This document shows, one piece after another, positions 52,747 through 61,997 of a stretch of DNA of 64,000 nucleotides. How positions within the stretch are numbered: the first letter of the stretch is position 1; every line of letters begins with the position of its first letter. The DNA is from UBA2705 sp963977125 (GTDB lineage Bacteria > Pseudomonadota > Alphaproteobacteria > Micavibrionales > Micavibrionaceae). The notes below the pieces were generated by a model. That model was given only the letters and a program-made list of their open reading frames with translations, was not told where the DNA came from and made no database searches. The DNA lies in the NCBI GenBank assembly GCA_963977125.1, contig CAXBNJ010000006.1, positions 140,279-204,278 of the forward strand, in the 5' to 3' direction. Made by a program: the position numbers and the translations under genes.

Positions 52747-53253
52747 TCAAGGTATTGACGTCACAATAATATTAAATGTTGTATTATAGCTGCCCGCAGC
52801 CTCACCAGCCCCAAACCTTAAACGTCCACCGACGTTAAACGTATGTGTGGGGTTAAGCAGTCCCGCATTAAATGTATGAGAATTGGGCTGCGATCCGCCC
52901 GCTGTTTGTATTAGGTAATTATCCAGCGTGACCAAACCTGCCCCGTGCGTATTATCAAACTGAGTTTGCGTTGCCGCGAACGTGATGCGTGCATCTTGTG
53001 TGGCCACCCCAAGCGAGGTTTGAACGACACAAACAGCAGGCTGTATAACGCCACTTACCTGACTATGGCAACCATTATTTACCGTCCCGCCACCAGACGC
53101 AGCGCGAACCGTTATCGTGGCGTTACATAAAGGCAATATGCGCCCAAAACCAATGGGGCGCGTACACGTAATTGTTGGCGCCGCCGCCAATCTAAGCGGA
53201 GCCGCGATTACAGCCAAGGCTGATACGCAAATTAAAAGCGGTTTTTGTGTCAC
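52747..53253 (-). CDS. DUF4402 family minor pilin-like protein
   Basis: This is 168 residues from a GTG at 53253 with GGAGGAG upstream, leading straight into a signal peptide (cleavage near RLAAA). The mature domain starts PTITCTRPIGFGRI and ends GGRLRFGAGEAAGSYNTTFNIIVTSIP (quoted core: GRLRFGAGEAAGSY), the DUF4402 signature. Four Cys could form two disulfides, unlike the Cys-free major subunit. It is encoded next to the chaperone (stop and start regions touch), so it may be a tip or adaptor subunit. Confidence 0.82.
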   Translation of the reverse strand: MTQKPLLICVSALAVIAAPLRLAAAPTITCTRPIGFGRILPLCNATITVRAASGGGTVNNGCHSQVSGVIQPAVCVVQTSLGVATQDARITFAATQTQFDNTHGAGLVTLDNYLIQTAGGSQPNSHTFNAGLLNPTHTFNVGGRLRFGAGEAAGSYNTTFNIIVTSIP

Positions 53254-53334
53254 AGACTTGGCTCTCCTCCATAATATAAGGGTGATACACAAACTATATA
53301 GGGGAGGCCTGAACAGGTCAAACATCTTTGCAAC

Positions 53335-53360
53335 AAAAAACCCACCAAAAGGCGGGTTTT
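53335..53360 (-). terminator. Intrinsic terminator after the major pilin gene
   Basis: AAAACCCaCC and GGcGGGTTTT pair around an AAAA loop with one A-C mismatch, followed on the minus strand by TTTTTTG. It lies between the two DUF4402 genes. Partial termination would leave the downstream subunit and chaperone at lower levels. Confidence 0.82.
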
Positions 53361-53385
53361 TATAAAAATATTAATGGCGTAAACT

Positions 53386-53964
53386 TTATGGTATATCTGT
53401 AATCGTAACTGTAAAGTCAAGACCGTTATACGCACCAACCGCTGGCGTACCAGAGAAAGTAATACGACCACCAACTTGCACATCGGTACTACCGCCACCG
53501 AAAACCAAGGTACCTGTAGCGCCTGCCGCAACAGTAACTGGTGCTGAAAGGCCTGGACCACCAAAAATAAGCTGATCAACAAGAATATCACCGCCGTCGT
53601 AACTAACCGCAGCACTAACAGCCGCCGTAACATTACCCGCGGTCACACCACCAGTAATATCAAAACTACCTGGCGTACCTGCGCCACCCACCATCGCTGA
53701 TGAACCCGCCTGAGTTGCAACTACACCCGCAGAGGATAACACATGAACGCCCGCTACTGGACCACCACCGGTGATCGCGATACGTCCAAAGTCTAGAGCT
53801 GAGGTGTTGGCTATAGTAATTGCTGTAACAAGCTCAAGTGTAGCGCCAATTGTCGCCGTACCAGCTGATGCTGTGTTGGCTACAGGGGGAACAAAGCCAC
53901 TTATAACGGCCAATACTGTACCTGCCATAAGTTTCGTTTTTAGGTCTAATGTCTTAATATCCAT
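53386..53964 (-). CDS. DUF4402 family major pilin-like protein
   Basis: This 192-residue protein has a signal peptide (cleavage near ASA, residue 33). The mature domain starts with TIGATLELVTAITIANTSALDFGRI and ends with VGGRITFSGTPAVGAYNGLDFTVTITDIP (quoted core: GRITFSGTPAVGAY), the DUF4402 pattern. It has no Cys and is rich in Ala, Gly, Thr and Val. AGGAGTGAG is a strong ribosome binding site. It is first in the cluster and followed by a terminator, as expected for an abundant structural subunit. Confidence 0.87.
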   Translation of the reverse strand: MDIKTLDLKTKLMAGTVLAVISGFVPPVANTASAGTATIGATLELVTAITIANTSALDFGRIAITGGGPVAGVHVLSSAGVVATQAGSSAMVGGAGTPGSFDITGGVTAGNVTAAVSAAVSYDGGDILVDQLIFGGPGLSAPVTVAAGATGTLVFGGGSTDVQVGGRITFSGTPAVGAYNGLDFTVTITDIP

Positions 53965-54271
53965 ATCTCACTCCTTGGGTTATGGGTCTTTGGGGATATA
54001 ATGAGGAACGATGTGAAATGCCAGAATTGGCCATCTATGTGATAACAATAACACAAAAATACTTTATCAAAAAGCCCTATTATTTTTAAACCATAACCTT
54101 CAGGAATTCATCCATCCATTTATGATCACTTTAACTAAACATATATTAGTAAATTCTACGCTATAAAGTTTAATCTATGGTTAACAAACCAACCTCACTT
54201 TACTCGAATCACTTATGTACGTTATATTACTAATCATACCATATTCACCAAAATGAAAAAAGGATAGATTT
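53965..54271. other. Divergent pilin/TPR-sulfotransferase intergenic region
   Basis: 307 bp, AT-rich, with no credible gene. It should contain the major pilin promoter on the minus strand and that of the TPR-sulfotransferase gene on the plus strand. No clear operator was seen. Confidence 0.5.
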
Positions 54272-56701
54272 ATGAGCGCTGAAGTCCTCCGCCCCGATTA
54301 CAATACTGAAAACTACGAAATGCCTATAGATGAAGCGATAGAGCTCGCAAGGTCACATCACCTCGTCGGTAATTTTGTATTGGCTGAGCGCACTTATAAA
54401 GACGTTTTAAAGGCTATGCCTAGCCACCCAACTGCGAATCACCTGCTGGGTGCAATGTATTATCAATTAAACAATATAGAGCTGGCGCTCCATTATATAG
54501 AACTATCCTTACAAGCCTCACCCGACGAAATTGTTTACCTTAATAATTATGGTGGCGTTTTGGGAAAAGCCGGACATCACGCAGAAGCCTTACAAGCCTT
54601 TGATAAAGTCCTTAAGTTAGATGCAAATAACATAGAAGCTATAAATCACAAAACCACAACGCTATGGCAACAAAACGAAAACGCTGCTGCGGAGGCACTA
54701 GCACGGCAATCACTAGAACTGGCACCAAACAACTTGGAAGGCCTTATTAACCTCGCCTTATCTTTAGCGCAACAAAAGAAATTTGAAAAAGCTATAGCTA
54801 TTTGGCGTGAAGCCAGCGAACTCCACCCTAATGAGGCACGAATCTGGTCAAGTTGGGCTATTATGCTGCGTGATATGAGGCAGCCCGGTAAAGCCAAAGC
54901 TCTTATTGATAAAGCCTTGACTATTGATCCCCAAAACGTTGAATCTCTGAATAATTTAGGCTGCATTCTCAAAGATATGGGGCGTGCAGAAGATGCAATT
55001 GAAGCCTTCACAGAGGCAACCAACATCTCACCAAAATATCACCAAGCTCATTACAACCTGGCCCTAACATATGGAGACCTCTATCTATACAAAAAAGCCA
55101 GCATAGCCGCACTTTACGCGATTAGCTATAAAGAAGACTATGCGGAAGCCTATAACACCCTTAGTGGTGCGTTAATCGAGATGGGCGAATTTGACAAAGC
55201 GCAGCACGCCGCACAGCGCGCCCTACAGCTAACACCTGAGTCCGCTGAAGCTTATTTGAACATGGCTGATGTCCTTTATTTATCAGAGCGCTTTGATGAT
55301 GGGCATGCTGCCCTCAAAGAAGCCTTGAAGCTCAGTCCTAATGATCCGCGCTCCTATGTAAAGCTCACCAATATTTATGAACGCCTTGATGCACCGGAAG
55401 AGGCACTAGAGGCCATTAACAAGGCGATTGAACTCGCCCCAGAAGTGCCTATGTGTTTACTGCGAAAAGCGTCCTTACTGCACGTTTCTAATAACGTTGA
55501 AGCCAGTTTAGAAGTATTCGATCAAGTCATTAAAACAAACCCAGAAATTATGTGCGCCTATTCAGCAAAGGCCGAAGCATTAATAGCCTTAAACCAAACA
55601 GATAAAGCTTTAGCCACTGTCCGTGAAGGGTTGGCCATTGATAAAACTTACCCACCATTATACTTTACGCTAGCTAGCCTTAAAACATTTAAATCTGAAG
55701 ACGATGAAGACTTTCAAAACCTGTTAAAGCTGCAGGATAAAGCCAAATCCATGGGACTAACATGTGAAGCTTCGCTAAACTTCTCTTTGGCCAAAGCTTA
55801 CGATAACTTCAAGAAAGATGAAAAAGCGTTTGAATATTATATTGCGGCCAATACGACACGTCGCAAAGCGCTACCTTATAATGCCGCTAATGCTGCGACA
55901 AATTTTGAAAGAACGAAAGAAGAGTATTCTGCTGAGGCACTAAAAGCGTTTGAAGGCTTCGGTTGTAAATCTGACACACCCATTTTTATTGTTGGCATGC
56001 CACGCTCCGGCACGACGCTTACAGAACAAATAATGTCGTCTCACCCAGATATATTTGGTGCGGGAGAATTAGGTGATATACCCCGCATGCGACGTAAATT
56101 CGGCGGCGTTTCAGAACAAACCGTCTGTGAAATGGGTGAAACTTATGTTGAATATGCAAAAGAGCATGTAATAGGTGGGCCCTTCAAACATATTACTGAC
56201 AAAATGCCTGGCAATTATATGAATATTGGTCTGATCGCCAGCGTTTTACCTAACGCCAAAATCATACACTGCTGTAGAAACCCATTTGACACTTGCCTGT
56301 CTAACTACAAACAGAATTTCATGATGGGACAGCACTGGTCTTATGATCTAGAAGAACTCGGTCAAGAATATCTACGTTACCTTGATATGATGGAGCATTG
56401 GCACAAAGTCCTGCCTGGTCGTATTCTTGATATTAGCTACGAAGAAACAGTGGCTGATTTAGAGACACAAGCACGCAAATTAATTGATTTTGTCGGGCTT
56501 GAATGGAATGACGCCTGCGCGATGCCGCATAAACAAAAACGCTCCGTACTAACCGCCAGTAAAATGCAAGTCACGCAGCCTGTTTATCAGAGCTCTGTTG
56601 AAAAATGGAAGATTTATGAGAAGCAGTTGCAGCCTTTAGTGCGTATTATTCGCCCTGACCTTGCTCTGCCTGAAGATGCGCTAGAAACTGAAAGCAAGTA
56701 A
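54272..56701 (+). CDS. TPR-repeat sulfotransferase
   Basis: This is an 809-residue protein. About a dozen TPR repeats (about 35-520; for example AIEAFTEATNISPKYHQAHYNLA in part) are followed by a sulfotransferase domain (about 565-790). The PAPS 5'-phosphosulfate loop is VGMPRSGTTLTEQIM (Arg578-Thr582) and the 3'-phosphate motif is CCRNPFDTCLSNYKQNF. HITDKMPGNYM is also typical of the tyrosylprotein sulfotransferase-like branch. No signal peptide is seen, so it should act in the cytoplasm on a protein, glycan or small molecule bound by the TPR part. It sits between a pilus locus and the flagellar operon; which surface structure it modifies, if any, is unknown. AAAGGAT precedes the ATG. Confidence 0.9.
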   Translation: MSAEVLRPDYNTENYEMPIDEAIELARSHHLVGNFVLAERTYKDVLKAMPSHPTANHLLGAMYYQLNNIELALHYIELSLQASPDEIVYLNNYGGVLGKAGHHAEALQAFDKVLKLDANNIEAINHKTTTLWQQNENAAAEALARQSLELAPNNLEGLINLALSLAQQKKFEKAIAIWREASELHPNEARIWSSWAIMLRDMRQPGKAKALIDKALTIDPQNVESLNNLGCILKDMGRAEDAIEAFTEATNISPKYHQAHYNLALTYGDLYLYKKASIAALYAISYKEDYAEAYNTLSGALIEMGEFDKAQHAAQRALQLTPESAEAYLNMADVLYLSERFDDGHAALKEALKLSPNDPRSYVKLTNIYERLDAPEEALEAINKAIELAPEVPMCLLRKASLLHVSNNVEASLEVFDQVIKTNPEIMCAYSAKAEALIALNQTDKALATVREGLAIDKTYPPLYFTLASLKTFKSEDDEDFQNLLKLQDKAKSMGLTCEASLNFSLAKAYDNFKKDEKAFEYYIAANTTRRKALPYNAANAATNFERTKEEYSAEALKAFEGFGCKSDTPIFIVGMPRSGTTLTEQIMSSHPDIFGAGELGDIPRMRRKFGGVSEQTVCEMGETYVEYAKEHVIGGPFKHITDKMPGNYMNIGLIASVLPNAKIIHCCRNPFDTCLSNYKQNFMMGQHWSYDLEELGQEYLRYLDMMEHWHKVLPGRILDISYEETVADLETQARKLIDFVGLEWNDACAMPHKQKRSVLTASKMQVTQPVYQSSVEKWKIYEKQLQPLVRIIRPDLALPEDALETESK

Positions 56702-56742
56702 GTTTTTACAGATAGATTAATCGGATGATTAAGTTGAATTCA

Positions 56743-56774
56743 ATAAAGCCGGAAAAGTTATTTTTCGGCTTTAT
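56743..56774 (+). terminator. Terminator shared by convergent sulfotransferase and small flagellar gene
   Basis: Perfect 9-bp stem ATAAAGCCG / CGGCTTTAT with a 14-nt loop, followed on the plus strand by TTGCTTTTT. It overlaps the last codons of the minus-strand gene ending at 56758. Confidence 0.65.
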
Positions 56775-57111
56775 TTGCTTTTTCAATCAGGGTCATATTA
56801 AGCTTAATCGCAGCGCTTAACTGAGCTTGCAGCTGCATTAAGGCGCGTAAAGACGCTGTGTTATTAACGAGAAACTCGCTTTGACGGGCCATAAATTCTT
56901 TGGCGGCGCGTTGATATTGGGCGTTGATTTCTTGTTTAACGGCGGTCGCTTCCATATAGTCTAGATTGCTCTGCATCGCGAGCGCATTGCTCTCAGTTTC
57001 AAAAGCCTGCAGCGTTTCTTGCGTTAATGAAATCATATACTGCATAGCCGCGCGGGTCTTTTTGGGAAGAATCTTTTGACTCGGCGGGTTTGGGGCAGCT
57101 GTTATGGTCAT
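56758..57111 (-). CDS. Small helical protein, possible FlgN-like flagellar chaperone
   Basis: This 117-residue, almost fully helical protein has no signal peptide. The pattern ETLQAFETESNALAMQSN, then KQEINAQYQRAAKEFM and a final LSAAIKLNMTLIEKA resembles the three-helix FlgN export chaperone for FlgK/FlgL. It is the last gene of the flgD-E-K-L operon, 29 bp after flgL. The identification rests on pattern and position only. Confidence 0.55.
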   Translation of the reverse strand: MTITAAPNPPSQKILPKKTRAAMQYMISLTQETLQAFETESNALAMQSNLDYMEATAVKQEINAQYQRAAKEFMARQSEFLVNNTASLRALMQLQAQLSAAIKLNMTLIEKANKAEK

Positions 57112-57140
57112 TTTATACTTTTTGAAAATAATATGAGGGA

Positions 57141-58043
57141 CTAGAGATAGTCAGCTAAATTTAACCTTAATATGCTCGCTGTCAATGAATAAGATGCTTC
57201 CAGCTGACTTTGAATCTCCTGCAAGCGAATAGTCACCTCAGCAAGATCAACCTCTTTCAAGCCTGACAGCGTATTATCAAGAAGGTTCAAATCATCCATA
57301 TTATTGTCAACGCTGCGATCAAGCGCTTGCGCGTTAAGCGATATACTCGCTCTCTTTTCAGATAGTTGATCAAGTCCTGTTTCAAGCAAGCCGAAAGCTT
57401 CTTCTAAAGTGGCTTGATCCGTTGGATTATTGCGAATTAAATCATAAGCGCGAATAATTTGTTCTAGCGCTGGATCATTGGCGGTGAAGCCATAATCAAT
57501 AACAAGCCCGTCTGAGGCCTCAACGGATTGCACAAAATCATTGCCCTGATAGTAATCAGTATCTACGACAGATGGCGTTGTGGCGGGGCCAAAATCTGGA
57601 TCTGAAAAATCAACCGGCGCCGTTTGCGTGGCTGAGCCCGCAAATAAGAAACGCCCTGCGACTTGAGTATTCAGCAAAGATTCAATTTGACCTAAGCCCA
57701 CTTCAGCGTGCTGCAATAAATCTTGCGTGCTCATTGTCCCTGATATACCTGAGTTCACAGCCGATAAAAATGGCTGCGTTGAATCAAGAATACTGCCTAA
57801 AACATCATAAGAAACATCTGCGCGCTCCATAGCGAGCTGCGCGTTTTCCGTTTGCGTGACAAGGCGTGCGTAATCTGTTTCAAGAGAAAGAATCTTGCTG
57901 CTGTCTTTAGCTATACCTTCATAGCTATCCGACTTCATACCTGATGAGACCTGCATTTGGCCTTCGGCGTATTTACCCTGTAAGCGCATATTATTATTAA
58001 TAAGCTTACTGGTGTTTGAATAACTTGATATGCGGTCGACCAT
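57141..58043 (-). CDS. flgL: Flagellar hook-associated protein FlgL (HAP3)
   Basis: This 300-residue flagellin-like junction protein has an N-terminal coiled coil (residues 1-110, VDRISSYSNTSKLINNNMRLQ in part, LETDYARLVTQTENAQ) and a C-terminal coil ending SYSLTASILRLNLADYL (in part). It has the helical D0/D1 architecture of FlgL and a normal length. It links the hook to the filament and is exported by the flagellar type III system. It follows flgK by 27 bp in the same operon. Confidence 0.93.
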   Translation of the reverse strand: MVDRISSYSNTSKLINNNMRLQGKYAEGQMQVSSGMKSDSYEGIAKDSSKILSLETDYARLVTQTENAQLAMERADVSYDVLGSILDSTQPFLSAVNSGISGTMSTQDLLQHAEVGLGQIESLLNTQVAGRFLFAGSATQTAPVDFSDPDFGPATTPSVVDTDYYQGNDFVQSVEASDGLVIDYGFTANDPALEQIIRAYDLIRNNPTDQATLEEAFGLLETGLDQLSEKRASISLNAQALDRSVDNNMDDLNLLDNTLSGLKEVDLAEVTIRLQEIQSQLEASYSLTASILRLNLADYL

Positions 58044-58070
58044 AATTTCTATTCCTTATCCTTATACCTA

Positions 58071-59807
58071 TTATCTCACTGCATTGATCAATTCGTCAAA
58101 TAATTGTTGAATTGTTGCCATCATAGTGGCTGATGCTGCGTATTTTGACTCTAGGTCTATGAGGTTCGCCATCTCTTCATCAACGTTAACGCCCGTTAGA
58201 TTCGAAAGTGCTGTTTTTGTTTGATCTAATAATAAACTTGTTGTTGCCGCTTCTTCCGAAGCGTCATCCGCGCGTATGGCGATATTGGCAATAATTTTAT
58301 TAGCATATGCATCAAGTGATGTGCTTTGCGAAGAAAAGTTACCCGCCGCAGCGAAGTTCTGAGTCGCAGAAAAAGCGTCATTCATTTCAACTGAAAGCGA
58401 TCCATCACCGACACTCACGCCGACATCACCCGCCGCTAAGGCGACATCTGAAGATAAACGGCCAGTCGATAAATAAGAGCTGCCCTCTAATAAGTAGTCA
58501 CTAATACTAATATCATCAGCGCTGCTTCCATCAAACAGGTTGTTTAAGCCAAAATAAGTGGAGAAACCTTCGCCGCCTATATCGCTATCTAATTCATTAA
58601 AAGACATGCCTTGATCTGCGACATTTGAAGTCAAAGTCAAACGACCAGACGCATCAATCGCGGCTGTAATATCACCAGCAAAGCTTGCGTTAATATCGGT
58701 CACAAAATCATCTATTGTCGCATAAGTGCTCAGGTCAAAATCAATAACATTCTGAACGACGCCTGTGCCATTGGTTAGCGCTATACGCGCAGAGCCCGTG
58801 CCCCCTAAAGGGTCTGTGCCAACAAGGCCGCGTTGATCACCGATTATTTCACTGCGTGACGTTACTGACGCGCCTTGGTTTAATAATGAATTTAGTTGTT
58901 CCATTAAAACTTCAGCGAACTCATCGAGTTTTTCTTGTTCTTCAGTAAGTGTGGTATCACGAAGCTCTAACAAGCCACCAAGTTTACCACCATCAATATT
59001 AAGCGTAATATCTGTACCGTTAAGATCAATCGCAGAGAAGCCACCTGGGTAAAGCGTGCTCGCGCCAACATTGCTGGCTGCGGTGTACTCCAATTCATGC
59101 GCGAGTGAATCCAATAAAGGACGGCCCCCATTATAAACTTTCAACTGATTGTTATTATCAACAAAATAATCAACATCAATATATTGCGCGAGGTTTTCTA
59201 GCTCAACGCGGCGCTCATCTTCAAGGCCAGCAACACTCAACCCTGTTGACGCCGCGAGTGTTATCTCGACATTAAGGTTTTCAAGATTATTCAGAGATGT
59301 GTTGATCGCTTCTATGCTCGAGCCAATTTCTTGATCGGCGCGTGTACGTAAATCTTGTACAGATTCAGACAAATTAGACAGTTGTACCGCTAATTGTTGA
59401 GCGGCATTCACAACGCCTGTTTTTAATGAGAAGTCTTCTGGCGTCATAGACAAGCTATCAAGCGCACCAATTAAATTATCAAGTGAAGCACTTAATGTTG
59501 AGCTACTGTTAATACGGCCAAGATCTGTCGCATATGTAGATAAATATTCTGATATCGCTATGTTTTTCGCTGCAGAGCTCGTGTCTTCAATCACTGATTT
59601 GGCTAAATAAGGATTAACCGCCGCACTGTTGATTTGACCACCAGAAGGTAGCGATGCGATATCTGTTGTTGAATATTCGCTCTCATAAACTTTTTTCGTG
59701 TAGCCTGCGCGGTCAGCATTGGTCACATTTTGCGCGGTAACGCCCAAACGTGCTTCTGTATCTTTCAGACCGGCAAAGGTACTATTTAATGCGCTAATTA
59801 GTGACAT
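58071..59807 (-). CDS. flgK: Flagellar hook-associated protein FlgK (HAP1)
   Basis: This 578-residue protein has the Flg_bb_rod N-terminus (SLISALNSTFAGLKDTEARLG in part; QNVTNADRAGYTKK). A long D1/D2 middle and the C-terminal Flg_bbr_C segment (LIDLESKYAASATMMATIQQL) follow. Its length is normal for alphaproteobacterial FlgK. The start overlaps the end of the preceding 127-residue gene by 10 bp, indicating coupled translation with a possible dedicated chaperone. Confidence 0.95.
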   Translation of the reverse strand: MSLISALNSTFAGLKDTEARLGVTAQNVTNADRAGYTKKVYESEYSTTDIASLPSGGQINSAAVNPYLAKSVIEDTSSAAKNIAISEYLSTYATDLGRINSSSTLSASLDNLIGALDSLSMTPEDFSLKTGVVNAAQQLAVQLSNLSESVQDLRTRADQEIGSSIEAINTSLNNLENLNVEITLAASTGLSVAGLEDERRVELENLAQYIDVDYFVDNNNQLKVYNGGRPLLDSLAHELEYTAASNVGASTLYPGGFSAIDLNGTDITLNIDGGKLGGLLELRDTTLTEEQEKLDEFAEVLMEQLNSLLNQGASVTSRSEIIGDQRGLVGTDPLGGTGSARIALTNGTGVVQNVIDFDLSTYATIDDFVTDINASFAGDITAAIDASGRLTLTSNVADQGMSFNELDSDIGGEGFSTYFGLNNLFDGSSADDISISDYLLEGSSYLSTGRLSSDVALAAGDVGVSVGDGSLSVEMNDAFSATQNFAAAGNFSSQSTSLDAYANKIIANIAIRADDASEEAATTSLLLDQTKTALSNLTGVNVDEEMANLIDLESKYAASATMMATIQQLFDELINAVR

Positions 59808-60181
59808 GGGCTAAAGGCCTCCTGTCCTGCTGTTTGATTACTCATCTGTTTATAATTATGCATATGTAGGCTTGTATTCACTTTGATTTTGCATTCCAGA
59901 TTTTCAATGTTTTCATAGATATAATTCAATAATTTTGTGTCGTAAAAAGCTTCAACTTCTAATAAATCGCAAATCAGCTTAATTCTGCTTTCAAATTTAT
60001 GTAATAAAGCCAGCTTACCTTCGTATGAATACAGGCTTTCACCTTGAATGCTGCTGAAAAGGCTTTCATTCTCAACTTCCGTCATCTGCGAGAGCTCACT
60101 ACATAATAGATCAAAATCTAAAAGTTGTGATTTAAGCGCCGCTGATATTGGGCTGGATATGATTAAGTCTTGCAATTTCAT
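59798..60181 (-). CDS. Small flagellar-operon protein, possibly FlgN-like
   Basis: This is a 127-residue, helical, acidic protein without signal peptide. VENESLFSS followed by YEGKLALLHKFESRIKL and a final helix VNTSLHMHNYKQM recalls FlgN (conserved E-x-x-L, then K-x-x-L, then N-x-x-L). It overlaps the upstream 102-residue gene by 4 bp (ATGA) and flgK by 10 bp. It therefore belongs to the operon and is well placed to be a FlgK chaperone. I cannot decide between this protein and the one at 56758-57111 as the true FlgN. Confidence 0.6.
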   Translation of the reverse strand: MKLQDLIISSPISAALKSQLLDFDLLCSELSQMTEVENESLFSSIQGESLYSYEGKLALLHKFESRIKLICDLLEVEAFYDTKLLNYIYENIENLECKIKVNTSLHMHNYKQMSNQTAGQEAFSPCH

Positions 60182-60486
60182 CGTCTTTTTCCCGTAGGTT
60201 TGGCATGTGCAGATTGAAGATAGGCTATGCAGGCTTGCTCATTTTTCTTCGATGCCGCTAATAGATCGCGTTGATCTGTCATGTCTAATTTAAGCTGTGC
60301 CATTTGGACTTCTAACGCGTAAGAAATATTGACCAAAACTTGCTTAAATTCTTCTTTTTTTGCGTCATCTATGAGCGCTACTTCTTTTTGAACATCGGCC
60401 AAGTCCTGCGCGAGGTTTTCGCTCACTGATAATTCAGCCTGACTTAGGGCCTTATATTTGTTCAAAAAAGAAGTAACGTTATCCAT
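60178..60486 (-). CDS. Small helical flagellar-operon protein of unknown function
   Basis: This 102-residue, all-helical, charged protein starts MDNVTSFLNKYKALSQAELS and has a coiled-coil middle (LAQDLADVQKEVALIDDAKKEEF). It ends in a basic tail (TGKRR). There is one Cys and no export signal. It lies 39 bp after flgE and overlaps the next gene by 4 bp. Operon context suggests a role in hook or filament assembly, but no family was recognised. Confidence 0.65.
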   Translation of the reverse strand: MDNVTSFLNKYKALSQAELSVSENLAQDLADVQKEVALIDDAKKEEFKQVLVNISYALEVQMAQLKLDMTDQRDLLAASKKNEQACIAYLQSAHAKPTGKRR

Positions 60487-60525
60487 AGTCTATTTTCCTT
60501 ATTTGTTCGCTAAGTTAACCGTGGT

Positions 60526-61947
60526 TTAACGAACCGCGCCGATTAGCGTATCAAACATTTCATCAACAGCGCTTAAGATCTGTGCGGCTGATGAGTAAGC
60601 TTGCTGTGCAACAATCATTTTGTTGAATTCGTCTGATGTATCAACAGTTGATAGCTCCAAAGATGTGGCTTCAATGCCACCAGCACTACCTTCGCCTGGA
60701 AGACGTAAGTTAAGCTCACCGGCACGCTCATTTTCGTCATAAATCGTACCGCTAACATTGGTCAAACCTTCAGGGTTTGGGAATGTCGCTATGGGGATTT
60801 GGAAGATCGGGCGACGAACGCCGTTATCAAATAACGCTGTTACAATACCTGTATCATCAATCTCAACACCACTTAACTGACCAAAGCGAACACCATCTTG
60901 CTCGATGCTTGAGATTTCAATATCAGGCGTATCTGTGTTTGATGCGAATTGTGTTAAGCCGTCAAATAAGCTCTGTGTACCCAGATCAATACTCAGATCC
61001 ATATCCGCAGCACCTGTTGTTAAGCTTAAACCCGTAAGGCTTACAGCGAAAGATTCCGCAGGAATTGGTGTGCCACCGAAACTACTGCCTGTATTATCAA
61101 AACCGTCAGGTACCAAAGCCGTATCCCAGTTACCACTTTCCATTTGGTTGATAGAACCATCACCATTGAAAGAAATAAACATAGATTTCTCAGCTGTACC
61201 GGCTGAAGTCGGGTCAAGGTCAATTGTCGCGGTCGCGCCACTGCCTGCACCCAGACTTGTTTGATATGGGTCAGAGTACGTTACAACCCACTCATTCACG
61301 CCTGTTTTGCGCCATGTTTGTTCCAAAGTATGCGAAACACCTAAAGCATCAAACAACTCATTCGCGGTTACATATTCAGGGCCAGTTGGCGCCACATATA
61401 TTGAGCTATCTGCAGGGATATTCATATCCATGGAAATTGACTCTGTTGCTCCAGCTGTACCACTAATCGTGTTCAGGTCAACGGGCTCAAGTGAGTTCAA
61501 ATCACTGTTATTCGCCGCTGTTACTGTACCATCTTCGCCAGTACGCTGACCCAAAAGGATAGAACCTTCATTATTAATCAACAAACCGTTCTCATCTGTG
61601 GTGAAAGCGCCGTTACGTGTATAAGTGTAACCAGAAGGCTGGTTATCAGCGTCATCTGTAACAACAAAGAAACCAGAGCCGTTAATCGCGACATTTGTAG
61701 AAACGCCCGTATTTTGGACAAGACCTTGTTCTGTCATATTTTGTGATGTCGTGAACGTCACCCCGCCCCCCAACGCATTAAGCGATGATCCGGCTGATGC
61801 GCCTGTAACGAGCGATTCAAAACTCACTTCACGTTTTTTATACGCTGTGGTGCTGGCGTTTGCGATATTCTCTGATACCGCTGCGATGGCTGCGCCCTGA
61901 CCTTGTAGGCCGGATACCGCTGCATTTAATGCACTACCTAAACTCAT
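60526..61947 (-). CDS. flgE: Flagellar hook protein FlgE
   Basis: This 473-residue protein has an N-terminal rod domain (SLGSALNAAVSGLQGQ; ENIANASTTAYKK), the family segment VATNVAINGSGFFVV-like (STNVAINGSGFFVV) near residue 90, an FlgE D2-type middle, and the C-terminal SNVDTSDEF-like (STVDTSDEFNKMIVAQQAYS). It polymerises as the hook. It follows flgD by about 50 bp, the usual order (scaffold then hook). Confidence 0.95.
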   Translation of the reverse strand: MSLGSALNAAVSGLQGQGAAIAAVSENIANASTTAYKKREVSFESLVTGASAGSSLNALGGGVTFTTSQNMTEQGLVQNTGVSTNVAINGSGFFVVTDDADNQPSGYTYTRNGAFTTDENGLLINNEGSILLGQRTGEDGTVTAANNSDLNSLEPVDLNTISGTAGATESISMDMNIPADSSIYVAPTGPEYVTANELFDALGVSHTLEQTWRKTGVNEWVVTYSDPYQTSLGAGSGATATIDLDPTSAGTAEKSMFISFNGDGSINQMESGNWDTALVPDGFDNTGSSFGGTPIPAESFAVSLTGLSLTTGAADMDLSIDLGTQSLFDGLTQFASNTDTPDIEISSIEQDGVRFGQLSGVEIDDTGIVTALFDNGVRRPIFQIPIATFPNPEGLTNVSGTIYDENERAGELNLRLPGEGSAGGIEATSLELSTVDTSDEFNKMIVAQQAYSSAAQILSAVDEMFDTLIGAVR

Positions 61948-61997
61948 GTTATATCTCCTTTAAACAGATTGTAATCAAATTGCCGTGTGTGGCGTTT

